DNA from: an uncultured Actinomyces sp.
GTDB lineage: Bacteria; Actinomycetota; Actinomycetes; Actinomycetales; Actinomycetaceae
NCBI GenBank assembly: GCA_902773415.1
Contig: CACYEE010000228.1
Span: 1 to 19,178 of the forward strand
Length of the DNA stretch: 19,178 nucleotides
Reading direction: 5' to 3'
The notes under the pieces: model-generated
Told to the model about the DNA's origin: nothing
Databases searched by the model: none
Seen by the model: the letters and a program-made list of their open reading frames with translations, nothing else
Made by a program: the position numbers and the translations under genes
In this document: positions 1 to 5,964 of the stretch, one piece after another
Layout: every line of letters starts with the position of its first letter
How positions within the stretch are numbered: position 1 is the first letter of the stretch

Positions 1-89
1 AACGTGTAGCGCGTGGAGGCGCTGATTTCGACGACGGGTCCCGATGCCTCCGCGATCGGGAGGCGGCCTTCTCCCTCTCGCAAAGGCAT
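1..89 (-). CDS. possible N-terminus of an unidentified leftward gene, cut by the window edge
   Basis: On the minus strand an ATG at 89 opens a frame that stays open to the window edge (29 codons). It begins MPLREGEGRLPIAEASG and continues with residues such as PVVEIS. Codons after the first few show the strong G/C third-position bias seen in the real genes here. I do not recognise the family. The Shine-Dalgarno is weak (GGAC a few bases upstream), and the same frame is open further upstream without an obvious better start. It would be divergent from the ABC-F gene. A 6-bp hairpin (GCCTCC 46-51 with GGAGGC 59-64) lies inside it and could instead be a terminator for a gene arriving from the left. 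Evidence is codon use and an open frame only, so this is tentative. Confidence 0.35.
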   Translation of the reverse strand, partial: MPLREGEGRLPIAEASGPVVEISASTRYT

Positions 90-232
90 TGAGGTCCGTC
101 GTCTCGCAACGGCTTGCGTTGCGCTGCACGTTGCGCAGCCAAGGGGCTGGACAATTTCGAGGGCGCTGGCGTGATGCGGTTATGATGCAGGCCGTGGAGC
201 CGTCCTTGTCTCAACATCACATTTGGGGGTGC

Positions 233-260
233 TTTGGCCGCTCTTGGCTGCCAGTAGGCT
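233..260 (+). promoter_or_regulatory. predicted promoter of the ABC-F gene, leaderless geometry
   Basis: The -10 candidate TAGGCT lies at 255-260. A -35-like TTTGGC lies at 233-238, giving a 16-bp spacer. Six bases separate the -10 from the GTG at 267, so the predicted transcription start falls on or next to the start codon. The stop TAG at 255-257 in the coding frame rules out any earlier start. A purine-rich GGGGGA directly abuts the GTG, too close to act as a normal ribosome binding site. The -10 resembles those before sixA, the HAD gene and leuS. Confidence 0.45.
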
Positions 261-266
261 GGGGGA

Positions 267-1880
267 GTGATCAACGGACTGGACGTGTCGATGCGGATCG
301 GCGCGCGAGAACTGATAACCGACGCGAACTTCCGCGTCGACAAAGGCATGCGCATCGGGCTCGTCGGCCGCAACGGCGCAGGCAAGACGACGCTCACCCG
401 CCTTCTTGCGGGCGAAGGCGTAACGTCCGAAGCAATCGAGCATACCGGCCGGATTTCGCGCAAAGGCGCAATCGGCTACCTTCCGCAGGACACCCACGTC
501 GGCAACCAGGACCAGATTGCGCGTGACCGCATTCTGGAGGCTCGCGGCATCGACGAGACCATCCGCCGCATCCGCAAGGCCGAGCGCGATATGGAGACGC
601 TCACCGGTGCCAGGCAGCAGAAGGCGATGGAACGCTACGTGCGTCTCGACCAGGAATTCACGCGCGCAGGAGGCTGGGCCGCAAACGCCCAGGCCGCCCA
701 GATGGCCGCGGCCCTCGGCCTGGGGGAGCGGGAACTGGACCAACCGCTCGGGACCCTTTCTGGCGGCCAGCGCCGCCGCGTCGAACTTGCCCGCATCCTC
801 TTCTCCGACTCCGAAACGTTGCTGCTCGACGAACCGACGAACCATCTCGACCACGATTCGATCATCTGGCTCCGCGATTATCTCAAGGCCTGCAAGGGCG
901 GCTTCGTCGTCATCTCGCATTCCGTCGAACTACTTGAAGACACCGTGTCGACAGTCTGGCATCTCGATGCCAACCGGGCCAAGCTCGATGTGTATTCGAT
1001 GGGCTGGAAGGACTACCTCAAACAGCGAGAAGTCGACGAGGCCAGACGCAAGCGCGAGAGGGCCAACGCGGAGAAGAAGGCCGCCGCTCTTCTCAAGCAG
1101 GCCGACAAGCTTCACGCGAAGGCCACCAAGGCCGTTGCCGCCCAGCAGATGGCGCGGCGGGCCGAAAGGATGCTCGCCGAAACCGAGGCCGCAGGGCCGA
1201 AGGAAAAGGTGGCGGCTCTGAGGTTCCCGAGCCCGGCCCCCTGCGGCAAGACGCCCCTCATGGCCGAAGGCCTGACGAAGAACTACGGCTCGCTTGAGGT
1301 GTTCGCCGGCGTCGACCTCGCCATCGACCGGGGTTCGCGCGTCGTCGTCCTTGGCCTCAACGGCGCGGGAAAGACGACGCTGCTGCGCCTGCTTGCGGGA
1401 ATCGAGGACGCCGACTCCGGCAAGATCGTCGAAGGCCACGGGCTCAAGCTCGGATACTACGCCCAGGAGCACGAAACGATCGACCCCGGCCAGACGGTTG
1501 TCGAAAACCTGTGGCGCGTCGCCCCCGAACTCGACGACACCGCAGTGCGTTCCGTCCTCGGTTCCTTCCTTTTTTCCGGCGACGACGCAGACAAGCCGGC
1601 AGCGGTTCTCTCCGGCGGCGAGAAAACGCGCCTGGCGCTTGCCATGCTCGTCGTCTCGGCCGCGAACGTCCTGCTTCTGGACGAGCCGACGAACAACCTC
1701 GACCCGGCCTCGCGCGCCGAAATCCTCAAGGCGCTTTCGGGCTACGAGGGAGCCGTCGTGCTCGTTACCCACGACGACGGCGCGGTCCAGGCCCTCGATC
1801 CCGAACGGGTGCTCCTTCTTCCCGACGGCGACGAGGATCTATGGTCGGATGGCTACATGGAGCTCGTCTCACTGGCCTAG
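267..1880 (+). CDS. ABC-F family ATPase (ribosome-associated type, soluble)
   Basis: This is a 537-aa protein with two complete ABC ATPase domains and no membrane segment, the layout of ABC-F proteins. Those proteins act at the ribosome (translation factors or antibiotic protection) and are not transporters. Domain 1 has Walker A GRNGAGKTT (residues 34-42), signature LSGGQ (164-168) and LLLDEPTNHLD. Domain 2 has GLNGAGKTT, signature LSGGE and LLLDEPTNNLD. Between them lies a charged Lys/Arg/Ala-rich helical linker (about 245-315), where ABC-F proteins carry the element that reaches into the ribosomal E site. From memory it resembles the mycobacterial Rv1473-type group; resistance versus housekeeping function cannot be told from sequence. 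The GTG start is forced by an in-frame TAG at 255-257. The gene appears monocistronic or loosely followed by sixA. Confidence 0.93.
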   Translation: MINGLDVSMRIGARELITDANFRVDKGMRIGLVGRNGAGKTTLTRLLAGEGVTSEAIEHTGRISRKGAIGYLPQDTHVGNQDQIARDRILEARGIDETIRRIRKAERDMETLTGARQQKAMERYVRLDQEFTRAGGWAANAQAAQMAAALGLGERELDQPLGTLSGGQRRRVELARILFSDSETLLLDEPTNHLDHDSIIWLRDYLKACKGGFVVISHSVELLEDTVSTVWHLDANRAKLDVYSMGWKDYLKQREVDEARRKRERANAEKKAAALLKQADKLHAKATKAVAAQQMARRAERMLAETEAAGPKEKVAALRFPSPAPCGKTPLMAEGLTKNYGSLEVFAGVDLAIDRGSRVVVLGLNGAGKTTLLRLLAGIEDADSGKIVEGHGLKLGYYAQEHETIDPGQTVVENLWRVAPELDDTAVRSVLGSFLFSGDDADKPAAVLSGGEKTRLALAMLVVSAANVLLLDEPTNNLDPASRAEILKALSGYEGAVVLVTHDDGAVQALDPERVLLLPDGDEDLWSDGYMELVSLA

Positions 1881-1898
1881 CGCGAGGGAATAGTGGGC

Positions 1899-1904
1899 TA
1901 GACT
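1899..1904 (+). promoter_or_regulatory. predicted -10 element (TAGACT) of the phosphatase gene
   Basis: TAGACT lies 18 bp after the ABC-F stop codon and about 30 bp before the next ATG, matching the TAGRCT hexamers before other genes in this window. I see no convincing -35. The predicted transcript would start near 1911 and keep the GAGG ribosome binding site at 1925-1928. Confidence 0.35.
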
Positions 1905-1933
1905 GTGGCGCAGGAATCGACTGTGAGGATGAT

Positions 1934-2425
1934 ATGAAGACTCTTGTGATCATGCGTCATGCCGTTGCCGGCCGAGGCGGGCGGGATTTCGACCGTCCGC
2001 TCAAGGCGCGCGGACGCAAGCAGGGCGCTGTTCAGGCAGCCCGCCTCAAGGCCGCGGTCGGTGCCGTGGACCTTGCCATCACTTCGGGTGCCGCACGCAC
2101 GCGCCAGACTCTCGAAGCCTTGCGTTCCGGCGGGCTTGAGGTCGGCAAGGAAATCGAGCTTCCCTCGCTGTATTCCGGCTCGTGGCGCGAGGCGCTCGCG
2201 GAGATTCGGAGGGTCGATCCGGATGCGGATTCGATTCTGGTGGTCGGGCACGAGCCGACGGTCTCGGTGATGACCGCGATGCTCTCCAAGGATTCTTCGG
2301 CGAATCTCGGCTACCTCTCTACCGGTTTTTCCGCGGCGCAGTTCGTGTGGGGGGAGGTGGAGAGCTGGCAGGGCCTTGGCACCGCGACCTTCGAGGTTCG
2401 TGGCGTCCAGCGTCCGGCCATGTAG
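1934..2425 (+). CDS. SixA-like histidine phosphatase
   Basis: This is a 163-aa small member of the histidine phosphatase superfamily. The N-terminal motif MRHA supplies Arg8 and the nucleophile His9. SGAARTRQT (51-59) carries the second conserved Arg (Arg57), and VGHEP (104-108) the second catalytic His106. The length and the lone catalytic core match SixA, known in E. coli to dephosphorylate the phospho-histidine of a phosphorelay or PTS protein. Actinobacterial homologues are usually uncharacterised, so the substrate is unknown. The start is chosen because GAGG at 1925-1928 stands 5 nt before the ATG and the protein begins directly with the strand leading into the RHG-type motif. The frame is open further upstream through the ABC-F gene, but that part is a shadow. 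It ends at the edge of a long repeat region. Confidence 0.88.
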   Translation: MKTLVIMRHAVAGRGGRDFDRPLKARGRKQGAVQAARLKAAVGAVDLAITSGAARTRQTLEALRSGGLEVGKEIELPSLYSGSWREALAEIRRVDPDADSILVVGHEPTVSVMTAMLSKDSSANLGYLSTGFSAAQFVWGEVESWQGLGTATFEVRGVQRPAM

Positions 2426-2452
2426 GCGCGTCCGGCCGCAGCGAAAACAACG

Positions 2453-2806
2453 TCCCGTAAGGGCGCGCCCGCCGTCGGGTGTCGCAAGGGGGACAGGCCG
2501 GTGTCGGGCTGGGGCAGCGACGGGCGGGAGGTCTGCGCGAGCTTGCTTGCGCGGGACCGGAGCGGGGAAGCCGTGGTTGGCAGGCTGCGTCCGCCTGCGG
2601 CGGCTTCCGTGGCCTCGGGCATGAACGCGGCATTCATGCCTCTCGGACTGCGTCTCTGCGGGAGGGAGCGAAGCGACCGAGCACGGTCTCCTTTCCGACA
2701 CGCGAATCTCTGACCTGCATAGACATCTGGGGCGGGGTCGGCATTGCGCCGATTCCCGCCCCAGCCGTGCGCGCAGGCCAGAAAGCCGAAGTGAGGAAAG
2801 GGGACA
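2453..2806. repeat. mosaic intergenic repeat, copy A (BIME-like)
   Basis: The 441 bp between the phosphatase and metQ hold no gene. Block 1 (2453-2494) matches 12844-12885 at 36 of 42 positions without gaps. Block 2 (2686 to about 2755) matches 12910 to about 12983, including shared GTCTCCTTT, TCTCTG, CCTGCA and TCGG...GCGC..GAT. An inverted partial copy of block 2 lies at 2771-2805 (26 of 35 positions against the reverse complement of copy B), so block 2 faces itself around a GGGGCGGG/CCCGCCCC hairpin. The ~190 bp between blocks 1 and 2 contain further hairpins: GAAGCCG/CGGCTTC at 2568-2607 and GGCATGAA/TTCATGCC at 2618-2640. This resembles REP/BIME-type mosaic elements. No RAYT transposase is visible here. 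Confidence 0.75.
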
Positions 2807-2854
2807 GGCTGGGTGAGAATTGGGGACAGTCCCCAATTCTCACCCAGCCTGTCC
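2802..2854. repeat. 53-bp perfect palindrome, possible bidirectional terminator
   Basis: Two perfect 26-bp arms (2802-2827 and 2829-2854) are separated by a single A. The core reads TTGGGGACAGTCCCCAA. It starts 12 bp beyond the metQ stop codon and overlaps the end of mosaic copy A. Transcribed from either side it would form a very stable hairpin, so it could end metQ transcription and insulate it from the phosphatase side, although no U-tract follows. The GGGGAC/GTCCCC core recurs at 5862-5874 and 12880-12891, which suggests a repeat family more than a dedicated terminator. Confidence 0.85.
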
Positions 2855-2866
2855 GGCTTTTGTGAA

Positions 2867-3736
2867 TCAGAAGGCGGGAATCACTTCGCCATCCGGGTAG
2901 GTCTCCTTGATGTATTGGGCGACCTCCTCGGAGTGGAGCAGCTCGTCGAGCTTCCTGACGGCTTCGAGCGTCTCGGCGTCGGCGTCGCTGTTCCAGGCGA
3001 GGATGTTCACGTACGGATTGTCGGCGGTTTCCTCGGTGTAGATGGCGTCCTTGGAGGGAACGAGATCGTTTTGGAGGGCATAGTTGCCGTTGACGATTGC
3101 GATGTCGACGTCGGGAAGCAGCTTGGGGACCGCGGGAGCTTCGGCTTCCTTGAACTCGAGGTTCTTCGGGTTGTCGACGATGTCGTGAACGGTCGGAGAG
3201 TCCTTGGATTCGTCCAGTTTGATGATTCCCGCGGTTTCGAGGAGGCCGAGTGCGCGGGCCTGGTTCGACGGATCGTTGGTGATGGCGACGGTTGCCCCGT
3301 CGGCAAGTTCGTCGAGCGAGGCGATTCGCTGCGAGTAGATGCCGTAGGGTTCGAGGTGGATGCCTTCGCCGTGTCCGAAGGTGTAGTTCTTCGTGGCGAC
3401 TTCCTCGTCGAAGTAGGGGATGTGCTGGAAGTAGTTCGCGTCGATTTCCTGGGCCTGAAGGGTAACGTTTGGCTGGACGTAGTCCTGGAATTCCTTGATG
3501 TCGAGGTCGATGCCGGCATCGGCGGCAAGGTTTTCGTCGACGAATTCGAGGATTCCCTTGTGGGGAACCGGCGAGGCTCCGACGGCGAGGACGACGAGGC
3601 CGGAATCGGTGGCGTTGCCGTCGGCCGATTCGGAGGTGTCCGTGCTCGAGCATCCGGCGAGGGCGAGCAAGCCGGCGAGCAAGCCGGCGAGCAAGCTGGC
3701 GAGCAAGCCGGCGGCAAGGGAAGAAGGTCGTTTCAT
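2867..3736 (-). CDS. metQ: MetQ, methionine-binding lipoprotein of the MetNIQ ABC importer
   Basis: This is a 289-aa NlpA/MetQ-family substrate-binding lipoprotein. A signal peptide with KR at residues 2-3 and a Leu/Ala/Gly-rich core leads to the lipobox LAGC, with the acylated Cys at residue 29. The mature part shows typical family stretches: VGASPVPHKGILEF, YFQHIPYFDEE, ATVAITNDPSNQARAL and AIVNGNYAL. It binds D/L-methionine at the outer membrane face and delivers it to MetI. The start at 3736 (MKRPSS) is preferred over the ATG seven codons upstream because that upstream stretch contains the AAGGAG ribosome binding site. Gene order metN-metI-metQ and the SAM-type leader support methionine over other NlpA substrates. 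Odd: the hydrophobic core is encoded by four tandem 12-bp repeats. Confidence 0.93.
   Translation of the reverse strand: MKRPSSLAAGLLASLLAGLLAGLLALAGCSSTDTSESADGNATDSGLVVLAVGASPVPHKGILEFVDENLAADAGIDLDIKEFQDYVQPNVTLQAQEIDANYFQHIPYFDEEVATKNYTFGHGEGIHLEPYGIYSQRIASLDELADGATVAITNDPSNQARALGLLETAGIIKLDESKDSPTVHDIVDNPKNLEFKEAEAPAVPKLLPDVDIAIVNGNYALQNDLVPSKDAIYTEETADNPYVNILAWNSDADAETLEAVRKLDELLHSEEVAQYIKETYPDGEVIPAF
3663..3710. repeat. 12-bp minisatellite, four tandem copies, inside the MetQ signal peptide
   Basis: Plus-strand unit GCGAGCAAGCCG repeats at 3663, 3675, 3687 and 3699; the third copy has CTG for CCG. Read on the minus strand it encodes four Leu-Leu-Ala-Gly/Ser quartets of the signal-peptide hydrophobic core. 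A gain or loss of one unit changes the core by four residues without a frameshift. Confidence 0.9.
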
Positions 3737-3833
3737 GATGAATGGTCTCCTTGTCATGCGGTGGAGCGTGCGGAGGCGGGCGTGCCGTTCCGCACGCAAT
3801 TCTAGTTTCATTTGGATTGCCTGGGTGGGCGTG

Positions 3834-3875
3834 AATGCCGCCAGCGAAGCGGCGGGCGGCGCGAAGTACGGCATT
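3834..3875. repeat. nested hairpin between metI and metQ
   Basis: The 197 bp between the metI stop and the metQ start hold no gene. AATGCCG (3834-3840) pairs with CGGCATT (3869-3875), and an inner GCCGC/GCGGC hairpin sits in the left half. In the metNIQ transcript this would be an intercistronic stem-loop. Such structures can halt 3' exonucleases or attenuate transcription and so set the dose of binding protein relative to transporter. The role here is inferred. No separate promoter for metQ is evident to me. Confidence 0.45.
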
Positions 3876-3933
3876 GGCGGGCGAGGCGGGCGACGGTCGG
3901 CCGCGTCGGCGGGATTCTCCGGCTGGCGATTGC

Positions 3934-4626
3934 CTATCGGTGGTCGACCAGCCGGCTGAGCATGTCGCCAAGCAGCTGGACGACGGTGACGATGAGAATG
4001 ATCTCGACGACGAGAATGGTCAGGACGTCGGGGTTCCAGTTGTAGTAGCCGTGGTTGACGGCGAGCGCGCCCAGGCCGCCGCCTCCGACGGCGCCGGCCA
4101 TCGCGGAGTATCCGACGAGGGTGATGACGAGAATCGTGACGGACTGGAGCAGTGCAGGGAGGGCTTCCTTGACGAGCACGCCCCAGAGGATTCCGCTTCT
4201 CGAGGCGCCCATCATCTGTGCGGCCTCGACCTTTCCCTGTTCGACGCCGGTGAGGTTCGCCTCGACAAGACGCGCGAAATAGGGAATCGCGGCGATGGCG
4301 AGGGGAACGGCGGCACCCTGCCAGCCCGTTGCGGTGCCGGCGATGGCACGCGAGACGGGAATCAGGACGAACATGAGGATGATGAACGGGATCGAGCGTC
4401 CGATGTCGACGATTGCCGAGAGGATTCGATAGGGTGCCGGGCTTTCGAGAATGCCGTCCTTGCGGGTTGCGGCGAGGACGATTCCGAGAAGCAGGCCGAG
4501 GCCGATGGCGACGAGGGACGCGATTGCGACCATCAGGAGCGTTTCGGCCGTTGCGGGCCAGAGCTGCCGTTCGATGACGGGATTGTTGAACCACGTCTCG
4601 GAGTCGAGCGGGAAACGGGAGTTCAT
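3934..4626 (-). CDS. metI: MetI, permease of the methionine ABC importer
   Basis: This is a 230-aa integral membrane permease with about five hydrophobic segments, the usual size for MetI (E. coli MetI is 217 aa). The segment TLLMVAIASLVAIGLGLLLG begins the transmembrane core. RSIPFIILMFVLIPVSR is a hallmark stretch of MetI. The cytoplasmic coupling (EAA) loop reads EAAQMMGASRSGILWGVLVKE, where MetN docks. The extra N-terminal residues MNSRFPLDSETWFNNPVIER form a short leader before the first membrane helix. The ATG overlaps the metN stop codon as ATGA (4623-4626), so translation of the two is very likely coupled. It forms a MetN2-MetI2 complex and receives methionine from MetQ. Confidence 0.94.
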   Translation of the reverse strand: MNSRFPLDSETWFNNPVIERQLWPATAETLLMVAIASLVAIGLGLLLGIVLAATRKDGILESPAPYRILSAIVDIGRSIPFIILMFVLIPVSRAIAGTATGWQGAAVPLAIAAIPYFARLVEANLTGVEQGKVEAAQMMGASRSGILWGVLVKEALPALLQSVTILVITLVGYSAMAGAVGGGGLGALAVNHGYYNWNPDVLTILVVEIILIVTVVQLLGDMLSRLVDHR

Positions 4627-5672
4627 CGTGCCTCCTCCTCTCCGGCGGCGGGACTGGCGGCGCGAACGTATCCGTCGCTCGCGCCGGAGGTGCGCTGGCG
4701 GGCAAAGACGCCCGCGGCGGCGAAGCCGTCGAGCGCTGCCTGGACCTTGTCGTGTTCGATGGTGAGCGCGAGACGGCCGACCTGGACGTCCTTGATGGAA
4801 TCGAAGGTGCCCGCGCCGATATCGGCGCCGAGGTCGGCGGCGATCTTCATGACCTTCGCGCCGGTGGGCTGTCCAAGTCGCGAGGTGAAGAAGACGTCGA
4901 GAACGGCCCGGTCCTTGACGTCCTCGGGATCGAGAATCGGGGCGGGAACGATCTGGCGTGCCAGCGGCGTGTCGACGCACGAGACGGCCTGGCCGACCGG
5001 TCCCGTCGAGACGACCCTGCCGTGTTCGAGAAGCGTCACCGAATCGCAGATGCGGCGAACGACGTTCATTTCATGGGTGATGATGACGACTGTGACGCCG
5101 TAACGGTCCCGGACATCGCGAAGGAGGGAGAGAATCTGTTCCGTCGTTTCCGTATCGAGCGCCGAGGTGGGTTCGTCGCACAGGAGCACGGAGGGATTGT
5201 CGGCCATGGCGCGGGCGATGGCGACGCGCTGGCGCTGGCCTCCCGAGAGCTGGGCCGGATAGGAAGTTCCGCGGTCGGACAGGCCCACGAGCCGAAGCAT
5301 CTCGTCGACGCGGGCGCGGGCCTCGCCACGGTCCATTCCGGAAATCCGCAGGGGGTAGACGACATTGCCTGCGGCCGTTCTGGCGTCGAGAAGGTTCGCG
5401 CCCTGAAAGACCATTCCGATCGAACGGCGCGCGGTTCGCAGCTCGGAAGGGGAAAGTGTCGCGAGGTTCTTCCCGTCGACGAGAATCTTGCCGCTTGTCG
5501 GCTTTTCGAGGGCCGTCAGGCATCTGATCAGGGTCGACTTTCCCGCACCGGACTGGCCGACGATGCCGTGAATCTCGCCTTGACGGACTCTCAGGGTGAT
5601 GCCGTCGAGCGCATGGACGTCGCTCTCGCCCTTGCGGGGATAGATTTTCGTGACGTTTTTCAGTTCGATCAC
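4623..5672 (-). CDS. metN: MetN, ATPase of the methionine ABC importer with NIL domain
   Basis: This is a 349-aa ABC ATPase. Walker A is GQSGAGKST (residues 39-47), the signature is LSGGQRQRVAIARAM, Walker B is VLLCDEPTSALD, and the switch His lies in VVIITHEMNVV. The C-terminal ~80 residues (from about LGQPTGAKVMKIAADLGADI) form a NIL domain. In E. coli MetN this domain binds methionine in the cytoplasm and shuts transport down (trans-inhibition). The start is the GTG at 5672, with GGAGG 6 nt upstream; MIELKNVTKIY is the normal N-terminus. That ribosome binding site also forms part of the 3' strand of the riboswitch closing stem. First gene of the operon. The last ~20 residues (Ala/Glu-rich) extend beyond the NIL domain. 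Confidence 0.95.
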   Translation of the reverse strand: MIELKNVTKIYPRKGESDVHALDGITLRVRQGEIHGIVGQSGAGKSTLIRCLTALEKPTSGKILVDGKNLATLSPSELRTARRSIGMVFQGANLLDARTAAGNVVYPLRISGMDRGEARARVDEMLRLVGLSDRGTSYPAQLSGGQRQRVAIARAMADNPSVLLCDEPTSALDTETTEQILSLLRDVRDRYGVTVVIITHEMNVVRRICDSVTLLEHGRVVSTGPVGQAVSCVDTPLARQIVPAPILDPEDVKDRAVLDVFFTSRLGQPTGAKVMKIAADLGADIGAGTFDSIKDVQVGRLALTIEHDKVQAALDGFAAAGVFARQRTSGASDGYVRAASPAAGEEEAR

Positions 5673-5680
5673 TGCGTTCC

Positions 5681-5763
5681 TCCATCGTTCGTGGCAGAAG
5701 CACCCGGCATGTCCGGGTTGCTGCAGCGTCGCGGAGCCACGTCTCTCGGCTGCTCTTGATGAA
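5681..5763 (-). promoter_or_regulatory. SAM-clan riboswitch (SAM-I/IV-like, compact) controlling metNIQ
   Basis: In the metN leader, read on the minus strand: P1 is TTCATC (5758-5763) with GATGGA (5681-5686). The S-box-like ATCAAGAG follows. P2 is GCAGC with GCTGC (5723-5727), containing GAGAGA...GGCTC and a GAC as in the kink-turned helix. Then come the conserved AGCAACC, and P3 CCCGG/CCGGG (5703-5717, loop ACATG) followed by GGTGCTT. The P2 loop CGTGGC (5736-5741) pairs with GCCACG (5690-5695), the expected pseudoknot, six perfect base pairs. No P4 helix fits between P3 and P1, unlike classical SAM-I, which suggests the SAM-I/IV group. The P1 3' strand runs into GGAGG of metN, so SAM binding should hide the ribosome binding site. 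No terminator hairpin is seen, so control is probably translational. Confidence 0.85.
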
Positions 5764-5773
5764 TACGGGTTTC

Positions 5774-5803
5774 ACACTAGAGGACGAGGGGCAGGGATGT
5801 CTA
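5774..5803 (-). promoter_or_regulatory. predicted promoter of the metNIQ operon
   Basis: On the minus strand a -35-like TAGACA (5798-5803) is followed after 18 bp by a -10-like TAGTGT (5774-5779). Transcription would start near 5767, only a few bases before the first strand of riboswitch P1 at 5763, which is where a promoter for an aptamer-led transcript should sit. The position supports the call more than the modest hexamer match. Confidence 0.5.
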
Positions 5804-5847
5804 CCCTCGCGAGCCGGTGGCGTGTCACGGCGAGGACCCGAGGCGGA

Positions 5848-5888
5848 GAGGCCTCCCGTTTGGGGACTGGCCCCAAACGGGAGGCCTC
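5848..5888. repeat. perfect 18-bp inverted repeat with GGGGAC-type core
   Basis: Arms 5848-5865 and 5871-5888 are perfectly complementary, with the 5-nt loop ACTGG. The inner part GGGGACTGGCCCC resembles the GGGGACAGTCCCC core of the 2802-2854 palindrome and GGGGACTGTCCCC at 12880. It lies between the metNIQ promoter and the 3' end of deoD, where it could also terminate deoD readthrough before it reaches the met promoter on the same strand. Confidence 0.85.
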
Positions 5889-5926
5889 GGGATGCCTTCG
5901 CAGGCGCGAGGCGCACACGCCGCATC

Positions 5927-5961
5927 GGCCTGCCAGGCCACCGGCACGGCGCTGCTGCGCC
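5927..5961 (-). terminator. paired hairpins just after deoD, terminator candidate
   Basis: GGCGC (5948-5952) pairs with GCGCC (5957-5961), and GGCCTG (5927-5932) pairs with CAGGCC (5934-5939). Both lie within 40 bp of the deoD stop codon on the transcribed strand. There is no U-tract, as is common for actinobacterial hairpin terminators, so the functional call is tentative. The larger 5848-5888 inverted repeat follows. Confidence 0.4.
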
Positions 5962-5964
5962 CGA

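Noticed and set aside
2453..2854. CRISPR array or insertion sequence
   Set aside because: No regularly spaced direct repeats with unique spacers occur, and no transposase frame or target-site duplication is visible. Inverted mosaic repeats explain the region better.
2426..2866. Small plus-strand proteins in the repeat region (for example a frame from 2479 to 2865)
   Set aside because: They run through the hairpin repeats and palindrome, have Arg/Gly-rich low-complexity translations, and lack a matching conserved frame in repeat copy B.
2813..5759. Long plus-strand frames over metQ, metI and metN
   Set aside because: They mirror the minus-strand MetNIQ genes, which have complete ABC and lipoprotein motifs; the mirrors are acidic, low-complexity sequences.
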